From contig CM059975.1 in assembly GCA_030490835.1 (NCBI GenBank), forward strand, positions 50,335,174 to 50,399,173: a stretch of 64,000 bases of DNA, in the 5' to 3' direction. Origin of the DNA: Annona cherimola. Its lineage: Eukaryota; Streptophyta; Magnoliopsida; Magnoliales; Annonaceae. The translations under genes were made by a program, and so were the position numbers. Each line of letters begins with the position of its first letter. Positions within the stretch are counted from its first letter, which is position 1. Shown in pieces: positions 36,300-48,203 of the stretch. The notes under the pieces are model-generated. The model ran no database searches and had not been told where the DNA came from. It worked only from the letters and a program-made list of their open reading frames with translations.

Positions 36300-39200
36300 T
36301 ATTGGAAACAGGTGGAAAATAATCCAAGTCTATGTTTTGATGATTAACAAATCAATTTGAGTAAGTTTTGGTTACTAACATATTTGTGAAAATGATTAAA
36401 GAATATAGAAATGAAGTAAATGAAGCTTGACAGGTCAAGTCGATTTCCAAGTCGACTCAGGCATCTACTTAGGCCAAGTCGACTCCAGTAGCGACTTCAG
36501 CCCGTCATTTTCGTCCAGAGTTGAAAACGGGGAACCAAGCTACCAAAGTCGCAAATGAAGTCGACTCCGCATGCGACTTGGGTGAAGTCGCAGACCAAGT
36601 CGACTCCAGCATCGACTTCGACTCGTCATTTCTGTCCAGAGTTGAAATCAAGAACGAGAGCTGCCAAAGTCGCATCTCAAGTCGACTCTGCATGCGACTT
36701 GAGTGAAGTCGCAGACCAAGTCGACTCCGGCTTCAACTTCAGTGAGGAACTTGCAAATCAAGACGGTTCAATACTAGATTCAAGTGAAGATGTAGGCCAA
36801 GACAACTCAAACACTCAAATGAAAATCAAATGAAGCCCAGAGCAAGTAAAGTTGCATTTTTTCATGAAGAATCGAGATCATACACTTGGACCTCTTTTAT
36901 GCACTCTAATACTCAAAGATTCAAGACTCAAGACATGGAATCAAATGTTTTTAAGATAGACGAAACATAAAGAGTCTTAAGTTACATAAAATGGTGGAAG
37001 AATAATCAAACATGAAGAAATTAAAGCAAGCAAGGAATTCCAAAGAATTTCAAGTCTAACTAAGCAAGCTGAGGAAGTGAAGTCGCACCCGAAGTCGACT
37101 TCACTTGCGACTTAGGTCAAGTCGAGGACCAAGTCGACCTAGACTGGAACTTGAAGAAGTTGTGAATAAGAGAAGTCGCACCCGAAGTCGACTTCACCTG
37201 CGACTTGGGCGAAGTTGCACCCGAAGTCGACTCCACCCGCGACTTGGGTCGCAATGGTCGGAAATTTTCGAACGTTGGCGCATTAAATGCACGCCACCTA
37301 CCTCCAAACATTCGGATTCCCTCAACATTTATAAAAGGCATTCAATATGAACGTAGAGGGTAGCTGAGAATTCATTAAGTGTGCATAACTCTCATCTTCA
37401 AGAGCATTAAGTGATCAAGCCATCATATAGAAGAAGAACTCCGCTTTCAAACTGCCAAAGAGCAGCTTCTGAATCATTAACATTGCTTTACAAGTTCTTC
37501 TCTGCGCCAAATCTGTCTCTACACACTAGTAACGTGTAGAAACTTTCTTTTGTTATTTCTTATTGTATTGTACTTGATTTAGTTTGGGTAACTAAGATCA
37601 AGTGTAAGCAAAGTAGTGTGTGATTGGAGTGGAACTCATCACCTACTTGTGCTGTGAATTGTTGATGCCCCCTAGAGCTGGAATCTAGAAGAGAGCAGTG
37701 GCTCTAGCTATATTTGTGAAATACATAGTGAAACCCAAGTCACAAGAGGTGTGAACTTGGAAGAATGTGTTGGAAATATATGAAAAATAAGCCAAGTCTA
37801 TGTTTTGATGATTAACAAATCAATTTGAGTAAGTTTTGGTTACTAACATGTTTGTGAAAATGACTTAAGGTTATAAATTTGAAGAATATGAAGCATGGCA
37901 AGTCAAGTCGGTTTCCAAGTCGACTCAGGCTTCGACTTAGGCCAAGTCGACTCAAGAAGTGACTTCAAGACGTCATTCCCTTCCAGAGTTGAAATCGAGA
38001 ATGAGAGCTGCCGAAGTCGCATCCCAAGTCGACTCCGCTTGCGACTTGAGGTGAAGTCGCAGACCAAGTCGACTCCAGTAGCGACTTGGAGGTGTCATTT
38101 CTGTTCAGAGTTGAAACCGAGAACAAGGGCTGCGAAAGTCGTATCCCAAGTCGACTCCGTATACGACTTGGGTGAAGTCGCAGATCAAGTCGACTCCGAT
38201 TTCGACTTCAATACGGAAACATGCAGATCAAGATAACTCAATGATAGATTCAAGAGATTCAAAGGAAAATGAAGATCAAATGAGGATCAAGTGAAGACCA
38301 AAGCAAAGATGCATATTTCTCATGGAGAATCGAGATCATGCATTCGGATTTCTCTTATGCACTCAAAGACTCAAGACTCAAGACATGGAGTAAAATGTGT
38401 TTAAGTTAAAAGAATCATAAAGAGTCTTAAAGGAAGAACAACCAAACATGAAAAAACTCATTCAAGCAAAGCATTCCAAGGATTTCAAGTTCATCAAGCA
38501 AGCTATCGAGGTGAAGTCGCACTCGAAGTCAACTCCACCTGCGACTTGGGTCAAGTCGATCCAGACTGGAACTTGAAGAAGTTGCGAACAGGCGAAGTCG
38601 CACCCGAAGTCGACTTCATCTGCGACTTGGGCAAAGTCGCACCCGAAGTCGACTCCACCTGCCACTTAGGTCGCAACGGTCGGAAAATTTTCGAACGTTG
38701 GCGCATTAAATGCGCGCCACTTACTTCCAAACGTTCGGATTCCCTTCACAATTATAAAAGGCATTCAATATGAACGAGGAGGGTAGCTGAGAATTCATTA
38801 AGTGTGCATAACTCCCATCTTCAAGAGCATTAAGTGATCAAGCCATCATAAAGAAGAAGAACTCCGAGTTCAAACTGGCAAGAGCTTCTTATTGAATCAT
38901 CAACACTGCTGTACAAGTTCTTCTCTGCGCCAAATCTGTCTCTACACAACAGTAACGTGTAGAAACCTTCTTTTACTTTTACTTGTTGTATTGAACTTGA
39001 TTTAGTTTGGGTAACTAAGATCAAGTGCAAGCAAAGTAGTGTGTGACTGGAGTGGAACTCGTCACCTACTTGTGCTGTGAATTGTTGATGCCCGCTAGAG
39101 CTGGAATCTAGAAGAGCAGTGGCTCTAGTTGTATTTGTGAAATACAATAGCGAAACCCAAGTCACAAGAGGTGTGAGCTTGGAAGAGTGGAGTAGGGAGG

Positions 39201-39602
39201 TTGCCCGAACCACTATAAAAACCTTGCTTGTTGATTTTTATTTCTACTCTCTACACTATATTGCTTTTCCACTTTGTTTCTTCATAAAGGGGACTAGATT
39301 AATCCGGGGTAAAGTTTCAGTTTAAGTTGTAAATTTTTATTTACCCAATTCACCCCTCCCCTCTTGGGTAATTGCCATTAACTCGGGACCAACAGAATGG
39401 AGTACGGAAGGTTGCCCGAACCACTGTAAAATCTTGCTTGTTGATTTTTATTTCTGCTCTTAGCACTATATTGCTCTCCATTTGTTTCTTCATTAAGGGG
39501 ACTAGATTAATCCGGGTTAAAATTTCTGTTTAAGTTGAAAATTTTTATTTACCCAATTCACCCCTCCCCTCTTGGGTAATTGCCATTAACTCGGGACCAA
39601 CA
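36300..39602 (+). repeat. 5' LTR of element B, interrupted by solo LTR 'c'
   Basis: It starts TATTGGAAACA (the family start TGTTGG with one G-to-A change) and ends CGGGACCAACA at 39602. Without solo LTR 'c' and its duplicated GAATG it is about 1.67 kb. TATAAAA lies at 37330-37336. The GTCGAC-rich repeat region is at 36435-36730 and 37080-37250. Confidence 0.85.
37768..39394 (+). mobile_element. Solo copia LTR 'c', nested in an LTR of its own family
   Basis: It starts TGTTGGAAATATATG and ends CGGGACCAACA, with a perfect GAATG duplication at 37763-37767 and 39395-39399. Length is 1627 bp and TATAAAA is at 38753-38759. It interrupts the 5' LTR of element B within the GAGCTTGGAAGAGTGG-type block, which resumes right after the second GAATG. 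No internal coding part remains. Confidence 0.92.
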
Positions 39603-39604
39603 AG

Positions 39605-39616
39605 TGGTATCAAAGC
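39605..39616 (+). promoter_or_regulatory. Primer binding site of element B
   Basis: TGGTATCAAAGC lies two bases after the 5' LTR. The usual copia site, complementary to the 3' end of initiator methionine tRNA, is TGGTATCAGAGC, so one base differs. Element D keeps the exact version. Confidence 0.85.
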
Positions 39617-39650
39617 AGGTCTTTGAGTTTTAGCAAAGAGATCTTTTGAT

Positions 39651-40400
39651 ATGGCATCCCAATCTACTTCCGTTCCCGCATTTGCCGAAGGCCAATCTTT
39701 TACTAGGCCACCATTGTTTGATGAGAACAATTTCGGCTATTGGAACTACGCATGAAACAACTCTTCATGGCTACAGATATGTTGCAATCCAAGATGGTGT
39801 AAACTTGCCTATTGGTGAAAGAGTTTCAAAATGGACCTATGAGGAAGTAAAAACTGTTAAGAGCAATGCCAAGGCTATGAATTCTTTATTTTGTGCTCTT
39901 ACCGCTTCTGAATATGATAGAGTATCCTCTTGTTTGACTGCCAAAGAGATATGAGATACACTAACATCCATCTATGAAGGAACTTCTCAAGTCCAAGGGA
40001 CAAGGAGAAATATATTAATTGGAGAATTGGAAAGTTTTAAAATGTTGGAAATAGAAAATATTTCAGAAATGTTTGCTAGATTCTCTAAAATTACTAACGC
40101 CTTGAAAGGACTAGGAAAAACAATTTCTGAATCTGAACAGGTCATGAAAATCTTAAGAGCTCTACTGGAATCTTGGACTCCAAAGATTACTACGATAGAA
40201 GAAGCCAAAGACTTCAACACATTGAAACTAGAAGACCTTATTAGCTCATTAATGTCACATGAGCTAATCAAGAAAAGAAATGAAGATCACCACAAAGGAA
40301 AGAAAGTAATTGCACTAAAGGTCACCCATAACTCAGATGAGTCCACTTCTTCATCCCACAACGATGATGAAGACATTGCTCTACTTACTCGTAAATTTTG
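39651..40400 (+). pseudogene. Element B gag, N-terminal (UBN2-like) part
   Basis: Starts at ATG 39651 with a sequence near that of element D gag. Against D, one base is missing near 39745 and about ten near 39780, then TGG has become TGA at 39953-39955. Downstream the frame resumes with ENISEMFARFSKITNALKGLG, the UBN2/copia gag core, and ends LLTRKF followed by TGA at 40399-40401. It encodes a capsid-forming protein in family members; this copy is dead. Confidence 0.8.
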
Positions 40401-41501
40401 AAAGTTTGTGAGAAAAGAAAAGAACTTCAAAGACTTCAAAGAGAGACCATGAAAAGAGAAGAAGAAAGAGGCCACAAAGTGTTATAGATGTAGTGGTATA
40501 GGACATATGCAAGCTCAATGTCCTACACCGGAAGAAAGATCAAAGGATCATTAAGAGAGGAAGGAAAGATATGAGAGCCGAAAATTCCAAAAGCATAAGG
40601 GAAGAGGAATATACGTGAATGAAGAAACGTCATCAACAAGTAGGTCCTCAACCGATGATTTTGAGGCAGCAAATTACGCAAGAATATGTTGCATGGCACG
40701 GATTGAACATGAAGAAACTTTGAATAAACAGAAATTTTGGAAGAGCAAACTGCCTCAACAAAATGCACAAGTAATGAAGAGGTAATTTCCAAATTTTCCT
40801 ATTCTCAATCTACTCATTCTTCTATTCAAGAATGTCTCAAATGTGCTGAATTAGAGGAACTACAACATGCATATGATTCATTATATGAGGAAATCAAAAA
40901 ACTAGAAAATAAGTTATCATTAAAGAGACAAGAATGTAACTCCATTATTATTGTAAATGGAAAACTAGCAGAAAGTATAACAAAACTGAAAGAAGAAAAT
41001 GAACTACTTTTGAAAGAAGTGAAAAAATTAAAAAAGGAGAATGAATCCTTAAATAAATCATTAGCTAAATTCTCTAATCCAGGAGAAAATGTGAAAATAT
41101 TTCTAAACATGACCTCTCAAACCAATAGAAGAGGTCTTGAATACTCCACATTTGAGCAAAGAGAAAGCGGCAAATCAAATGTGCCAATACTTGGGAAAAA
41201 TCAAACCAAAAATGCACCTATTTACATACCTAAAGAGAAACGAGTTGTTTGGACCAAAAGGCCAATTTTTGAACCACAACGTACTTGGAGGCCTACTCCT
41301 AGACTACCAATGGTCTGCAACTTTTGCAACAAGATGGGTCACAAAATTCATAGATGCAACTTTAAGAAATTATATGACCATGGTACAAAATTAGTTTGGG
41401 TTCCAAGAAACACAAGATTTGGGCTTTCGAAGATAGAACAACAAAGATTAAATCAGTTTACTAACCCAAATGGACCCATAAAATGGGTACCAAAGAGATA
41501 A
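40401..41501 (+). pseudogene. Element B gag, C-terminal part with two zinc knuckles and a coiled coil
   Basis: A first CCHC knuckle, CYRCSGIGHMQAQC, lies at about 40480. After further stops, an open stretch from 40737 encodes a long Glu/Lys/Leu-rich helix (KLKEENELLLKEVKKLKKE) likely to form a coiled coil. Then comes a second knuckle CNFCNKMGHKIHRC near 41320 and KLVWVP, ending GPIKWVPKR with TAA at 41499-41501. Two knuckles separated by some 250 residues make this gag unusually large for copia but fit SIRE-type elements. Confidence 0.8.
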
Positions 41502-41508
41502 GATTTAT

Positions 41509-43342
41509 TTGCTTATTTTTCAGGTATGTTTTAAGGCAAAGGCAAGCAATGTTTGGTTCATGGATAGTGGTTGCTTAAGGCATATGACTGGAGAAAGAAG
41601 TCTATTTCACAAACTCAAGCCTTGCAAGGATGAAACCGTTGCCTTTGGAAATAATGAGAAAGGTAAAATCAAAGGTAAAGGAAACATTTATAGTATTTCA
41701 AATATATGTATGGAGGATGTGTTGTTTGTTGAAGGACTCAAGTATAATCTAATGAGTATTAGCCAATTATGTGACAAAGAATACAAGGTTGTGTTTGAAT
41801 CATCTATATGCAATGTATTTGATGGAGAACATATCATGTTTAGTGGAAAAAGACATGGAAATGTATATTTGGTTTCACTTGATGAACTAGATGGTCAATG
41901 TCTAATGGTCATTGACAATGATCCATGGGTTTGGCATAAGAGGCTTGGGCATATCAACATGACAAATATTAAGACCCTATGGAAAAAGAGTTTGGTAGAA
42001 GGATTGCCAAAATTGAAATATGACAAAGACAAAATTTGCAAGACATGTCAATTGTCAAAACAACCTAAAATGCCTTTCTCTACCAAAAAAGAGATTTCCA
42101 CGACTAGGCCACTTGAATTGCTACACATGGATCTATATGGGTCATCCGACATTTTAACCATTGATGGAAAGAAGTATGTGTTTGTAATAGTTGATGATTT
42201 TTTAAGATTCACATGGGTAATTCTCTTAGCTAGCAAAGATGAAGCCTTCTTTATATTTGTAACTTTTGTAAACTTGGTGCAAAATGAAAAACAAAGTACT
42301 ATTATGACTATTAGAAGTGATCATGGTGGTGAGTTTGAAAATAAACGATTCATAGAATTTTGTAATGAAAAAGGAATTCACCACACATTTTCCGCACCAA
42401 GAACTCCACAATAAAATGGAGTGGTTGAAAGGAAAAATAGAACCATACAAGAGATGGCTAGAACAATGCTAAATGAGAGTAAATTATCCAGGAAATTTTG
42501 GGGTGAAGCTGTAAGTACAACTTGTCATGTGTTGAACCGTGTTACCATTAGAGCTGTCTTGAAAAAGACCCCATATGAGCTATGGAAAGGTAGAAAACCA
42601 AATATCTCATATTTTCATGCCTTTGGTTGCACATGTTATGTCTTGAACAATGGAAAAATTGGATGCTAAAACTGATGAGGCAATATTCCTTAGTTACTCA
42701 TCAAATAACAAAGCATATAGAGTTTTCAATAAAAGGAACCAAGTTGTAGAAGAGTCAATACATGTTGTTTTTGATGAATTTAACCCATGCTCCAAAAGAA
42801 AAGATGATTTAAGTGATGCAGATGATATCACAAGTAACCTTGAAAAATTGCATGTGGAAAAGCAAGAAGAATCCATAGAGGAAAGGGTAAGTGAAGGTAA
42901 TAATTCCTATAAACCTCCAATTGATTTAAAGTTCAAAAACGACCATCCAATTGAGAACATGTTGGTTTCATGGTTTTCAAGAAAATAAACTAGTGTTGCT
43001 CTATCCACCGCAGAAGCCGAATATATTGCGGCTGGGAGCTGTTGTGCCCAATTGCTTTGGATGAAACAACAACTTAGGGATTATGGTATGGATTTTAAAG
43101 ATATACCTATTAAATGCGATAATACTAGTACAATATATTTAACTAAAAATCTAGTATTGCATTCTAGGACCAAGCATATAGATCTTAGACATCATTTTAT
43201 TAGAGAATATGTAGAAATTCATGACATATGCTTGGAATATGTAAGAATAGAAGATCAAATTGCAGATATATTCACCAAACCTCCAGCAAAAGAACCATTT
43301 TATAAAATTAGAAATGATATGAGAATGCTTGAATTAACTTAG
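41509..43342 (+). pseudogene. Element B pol: protease, integrase, RNase H, with reverse transcriptase deleted
   Basis: Protease: WFMDSGCLRHMTG near 41560, with the catalytic DSG. The GAG-pre-integrase HHCC region follows (WHKRLGHINM ... CKTCQLSKQ). Integrase core: [18 protein letters not shown], then SAPRTPQ, TAA (42412-42414) and [10 protein letters not shown] frameshift occurs near 42657 in LNNGK. At about 42957 the protein jumps from HPIEN straight to MLVSWFSRK, so the whole reverse transcriptase is missing. After a stop at 42986, RNase H follows (ALSTAEAEYIAAGS, RTKHIDLRHHFIRE) and ends at 43342. The pol frame is +1 relative to gag. Confidence 0.88.
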
Positions 43343-43652
43343 AAAAGCACAAACTAAGGGGGAGCACAGGTTCAGGGGGAATAACTCCATCATTCTCAAA
43401 GGAATAACCCGCTCCATCTCTATTTTTTGATAAATTGACAAAAAGGGGGAGAAGAGATCGGATTTGAGTCTCGGTCTTAAATGTTTGTATAAATGAACTT
43501 AACTTGTGATTAATTAGAAGTGAATGTTTGTATGAATATTTTTAACTTGTGATTTATTGGAAGTGAAATATGTATGTTAAACTTCAAAATGCAAAAATAG
43601 TATGTTTTAAGACATTGAAAGGTATACACTCAAATCGGTTTTGTCAATCATC

Positions 43653-43665
43653 AAAAAGGGGGAGA
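43653..43665 (+). promoter_or_regulatory. Polypurine tract of element B
   Basis: AAAAAGGGGGAGA lies one base upstream of the 3' LTR, as needed to prime second-strand synthesis. The same tract is recognisable in element E on the other strand. Confidence 0.85.
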
Positions 43666-43666
43666 T

Positions 43667-45303
43667 TGTTGGAAACATGTGGAAAATAAGCCAAGTCTAT
43701 GTTTTGATGATTAACAAATCAATTTGAGTAAGTTTTGGTTACTAACATGTTTGTGAAAATGATTAAAGGATATAGAAATGAAGAAAATGAAGCTTGACGG
43801 GTCAAGTCGATTTCCAAGTCGACTCAAGCATCGACTTAGGCCAAGTCGATTCCCAAGTCGACTCCAGTAGCGACTTCAGCCCGTCATTTTCATCCAGAGT
43901 TGAAAACGGGGAACCAAGCTACCGAAGTCGCAAACGAAGTCGACTCCACATGCGACTTGGGTGAAGTCGCAGACCAAGTCGACTCCAGCATTGACTTCGA
44001 CTCTTCATTTCTGTCCAGAGTTGAAATCAAGAACGAAAGCTATCGAAGTCGCATCCCAAGTCAACTCCGCATGCGACTTGGGTGAAGTCGCAGACCAAGT
44101 CGACTCCAACTTCAACTTCAGTGCGGAACTTGCAGATCAAGACGGTTCAATGCTAGATTCAAGTGAAGATGAAGGCCAAGACAACTCAAACACTCAAATG
44201 AAAATCAAATGAAGTCTAGAGCAAGCAAAGTTGCATATTTTCATGGAGAATCGAGATCATACACTTGGACCTCTCTTATGCACTCCAATACTCAAGGATT
44301 CAAGACTCAAGACATGAAATCAAATGTTTTTAAGATAAAAGAAACATAAAGAGTCTTAAGTTACATAATATGGTGGAAGAACAATCAAACATGAAGAAAT
44401 TCAAGCAAACAAGGAATTCCAAAGAATTTCAAGTCCAACGAAGCAAGCTGAGGAAGTGAAGTCGCACCCCGAAGTCGACTTCACTTGCGACTTGGGTCAA
44501 GTCGAGGACCAAGTCGACCTAGACTGGAACTTGAAGAAGTTACGAAGAGGCGAAGTCGCACCCGAAGTCGACTCCACCTGCGACTTGGGTCGCAACGGTC
44601 GGAAATTTTCGAACGTTGGCGCATTAAATGCGCGCCACCTACCTCCAAACGTTCGGATTCCCTCAACATTTATAAAAGGCATTCAATATGAACGTAGAGG
44701 GTAGCTGAGAATTCATTAAGTGTGCATAACTCCCATCTTCAAGAGCATTAAGTTATCAAGCCATCATATAGAAGAAGAACTCCGCTTTCAAACTACCAAA
44801 GAGCTGCTTTCTGAATCATTAACATTGCTGTACAAGTTCTTCTCTGCGCCAAATCTGTCTCTACACACCAGTAACGTGTAGAAACTTTCTTTTGTTATTT
44901 CTTATTGTATTGAACTTGATTTAGTTTGGGTAACTAAGATCAAGTGTAAGCAAAGTAGTGTGTGATTGGAGTGGTCTACTTGTGCTGTGAATTGTTGATG
45001 CCCCATAGAGCTGGAATCTAGAAGAGAGCAGTGACTCTAGCTGTATTTATGAAATATATAGTGGAACCCAAGTCACAAGAAGTGTGAGCTTGGAAGAGTG
45101 GAGTAGGAAAGGTTGCCCGAACCACTATAAAATCTTGCTTGTTGATTTTTATTTCTGCTCTCAGCACTATATTGCTCTCCATTTGTTTCTTCATTAAGGG
45201 GACTAGATTAATCCGGGGTAAAATTTCTGTTTAAGTTGAAAATTTTTATTTACCCAATTCACCCATCCCCTCTTGGGTAATTGCCATTAACTCGGGACCA
45301 ACA
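43667..45303 (+). repeat. 3' LTR of element B
   Basis: It runs TGTTGGAAACATGTGG to CGGGACCAACA, 1637 bp, uninterrupted, with TATAAAA at 44671-44677. It contains the family's repeated AAGTCGACTCC / GCGACTTGGG modules (43800-44110 and 44455-44590). Open frames across these modules on both strands are by-products of the repeats. Confidence 0.92.
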
Positions 45304-46035
45304 ACATTAAGATATTAATTAATTAAATAATTAATTAAAATATCAACATAAAAACGTGTACGTGGCTGTGGAAATTGTTACCTTTGGCACGCTTTTTGAT
45401 ACATTCAAGTTAGACAATTTACTCAACTATTTTTCATAATTTGATCCGTCAAGATTAGAGAGCACATAATTTAGTATTTTCTATTAAATTTTTATGTGAT
45501 TCTGAGTTATGCATGCTTCGATCTAATGAAAACAGTGAGGATAAATATAAGCCCTTAATTAGAGCCCCTAACTAGCCAAAAAATTTCCATTTATTTTTAT
45601 TTTTTCATATGGTCCGAGAATTTAAATAGTCTCACTTAATATAATTCGGAATTTTGAAATTTCTTCCCGAAATATTTGTAAAAATTCATTTTCATAGCTA
45701 ATCTTTGTGGGATCATAAATTACCCTCTATTTTCTTATAAATTCCAAATATAACCTTTGTAAATTCCAATCAAGTTCCCATTTTATCTCTACTCTTGTCA
45801 AAATTACCAATCAATCATATTTTCTAAATTTATAATTTAATCTCACTTTGGTAAAATTGCAATCTGGTCTTTTTGTGATTATTGCTAATCCCACTTCACT
45901 TAATCAATTTTCCCCTAATTTTCATTTGCCATATGGGTTACACCTGAGCCCTTTATTTTATGAAATTTTCGATTTTATACTTAGACGATTTCAAGCTATA
46001 TTTATTAAGCTTAAAATTCGGGCTTTCACAGTACC

Positions 46036-48203
46036 CCAACTAAGGAAGGTGGTAGGGCAACATGATAAAATACCTTTCCAATCCGTTCTAAGATTTCATA
46101 GGGACTGATGTACCTTGGACTCAATTTCCTTTTGTATCAAACCAGACCACACCCTTCATGGGGGATACATTTAGAAATACCTTGTCTCCTACTTGGAACT
46201 ATATTTCTCACCTCCTGATATCTGCATAACTCTTCTGATGATATTGAGCAATACGAATATGTTCTCGAATTCGTGACACCTTTTTGATTATGTTTGCTAT
46301 CATCTAAGGGTCAATTACAGTACTCTCTCCCACTTCATCCCAACAAAGTGGTGATATGCATTTTCATCCATACAATGCCTCGACAGGAACCATTCGGATG
46401 TTGGAATAATAAGTGTTGTTGTACACAAATTCCACCAAGGCTAAATGGTCACTCCAAGTACTACCCCATTCCAAGACATAAGCTCTCAATATGTCTTCTA
46501 ATAGTTGGTTTACTCTTTTTGTTTGGCTACAAGACTGCGGATGGAAGGCTGCACTAAAATCCAATCTAGTGCCTATTGTTCTATGTATATCATCCTAGAA
46601 TATCGAGGTGAACAGTAATCTTCGATTTGAGATGATAGACTTTGGCACCCCATGTAGCATCATTATCTCCTTATGATATATCCACACTAGCTTTTCGGTC
46701 ATAAAAGTAGTTTTGAACATAATAAAATGTGCTACACTGGTTAATCTATCCACGATAACCCAAATGCTATCATATCCTTTCACTATGTGTGGTAATCTGA
46801 TAATGAAGTTTATGGATATACCTTTCCACTTCCACTCTAGGATCTCAATGGCCGCAATGCTCCTCCAGGTCTCTAATGTTTGGCCTTAACTTGTCAACAT
46901 GTTAAATACTTAGCCACATACTTGCCACATCACCCTTCAGGTCATCACAGCAATAGTGCGTCTTTAAGTCTTGATATATTTTTGTACTCTCAAGGGTGAA
47001 TCATGTAAGGTGAGTAATGTGCCTCTTTGAAAATCTTTTGTAAAATTAGAGATCTCCTTGGAATAGCTATGAGACCCCTAAATATCATAATACCATCTGC
47101 CCCAATTACATAATCTAACAATTCTCATTTTGATACTCTCTCTCACATTTCGAAAAGATTCATCTTGGTTTTCCTCTTGTACTTGTCTAATTTCATTTAT
47201 AAGAGTGGGTTTGATGCTTACTTCGCTGATTTGTGCTGCTAACCTATCAACACTTACGTGCAAATCCATTTGCCTCAGTTTTTAAACAATGCTTCTTGAT
47301 TAATTAGTAAACTGGTCATGCTACTCCCAGACTTCCTACTCAATGCGTTTGCTAATACATTGGCTTTATCTGACCAGTAATGAATAGTCAGGTAATAATC
47401 CGTATTAACTTTAGCCACCTTCATTGTTACATATTTAACTCTTTCTAGGTAAATATGTACTTTAAACTTTTCTGATTAGTATATACCTCACACCTCTTAC
47501 CATATAAGTAAAATGCCTCCATATCTTCAGTGCAAAGTAGCCAATTCCAAGTCATGAGTAGGGTAATTCACCTCAAGTGGTTTGAATTGCCTAGACGCAT
47601 AGGCTATCACCCTACCACATTGCATAAGAACACTTCCAAATCCCTTCTTTGAAGCATCATTATATATCATAAATCTACCACGACCTCAAGGTACAGTTAG
47701 CACAAAAGCCTTTTCTAACTGCCTCTTCAATTCTTGAAATGCCTCTTTACACTTGTCTATCTGTTCAAATTTTACCACTTTATGAATGAGTTTCATCATT
47801 GGGGTGACAATGGTAGAAAAACCTTCCACAAATCGCCTATAGTATCCTACTAAGCCCAAAAAGCTCCTCATCTCAATAGCATTGGACAGCCTAGGCCAAT
47901 TTATCACTGCCTCTATCTTATGTAGGTCCACAGATATCCGTCTTTAGAAACAACATGACCCGAAAATCTCACACTGTTCTTCCGAAGATCACACTTCTTA
48001 AGATTGGTATTAAGCTTTTCCTCCCTTAGCTTTTGCAAAACTAATTTTAAGTGCCCTTCATGCTCTTCTCCACTTTTAGAATATACCAAAAATGATAATA
48101 TAAACACGACCACAACTAATCCAAATATGGTCAGAACACCCTATTCATTAAATCTATGAATGTTGCAGGGGTGTTCGTCAAACCAAAAGTCATGATTAGA
48201 AAC
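46036..48203 (-). pseudogene. Z chromovirus pol: reverse transcriptase (partial), RNase H, integrase
   Basis: Minus strand, high to low: [22 protein letters not shown] (reverse transcriptase, near 48190), LVYSKSGEEHEGHLKLVLQKL and KIEAVINWPR, SFLGLVGYYRRFVEGFS (RT end and RNase H junction, 47690-48110), then integrase KGYDSIWVIVDRLT (46780), FHPQSCSQTKRVNQLLED and ALVEFVYNN (46364-46560), and VGDKVFLNVSPMKG (near 46190). The frame is broken many times. Wording fits Ty3/gypsy chromoviruses of the Tekay/Del group. The 5' side (start of RT, protease, gag, 5' LTR) is absent: at 48203 the sequence passes directly into CACTA coding DNA. Confidence 0.85.

Larger units (their letters stand above)
36300..45303 (+). 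mobile_element. Copia element B (SIRE-like), complete ends, internally deleted
   Basis: Both LTRs are present and flanked by a perfect ACATT duplication (36295-36299 and 45304-45308). Order: 5' LTR, PBS, gag, protease, integrase, [reverse transcriptase deleted], RNase H, polypurine tract, 3' LTR. Long LTRs, a large gag and the pol block wording resemble the SIRE/Maximus lineage of plant copia elements; that is inference. Gag and pol carry several breaks, so it cannot move by itself. It is inserted in Y3 and hosts solo LTR 'c'. Confidence 0.9.
32519..46030 (-). mobile_element. Long Y-type solo LTR (Y3) in the Z pol gene, split by copia element B
   Basis: Plus-strand ends are TGTGGCGCCCCCGACC at 32519 and GGGCTTTCACA at 46030. 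A perfect GTACC duplication lies at 32514-32518 and 46031-46035, and pol of Z continues across it. Excluding copia element B, about 4.5 kb remain, longer than Y2. A minus-strand TATA-like GGTATAAAAGGAGC is at about 35630-35645. Its 3' end (32519-33650) aligns in order with Y1 and Y2. The stretch 33650-35400 is AT-rich and I cannot match it to Y2. Confidence 0.75.

Noticed and set aside
36505..38773. Many short open frames on both strands in the copia LTRs, with repeated EVDSxCDLGEVA-type peptides
   Set aside because: They are translations of the GTCGAC/GCGACTT module arrays, occur in both directions, and lie in the LTR, where no protein is expected.
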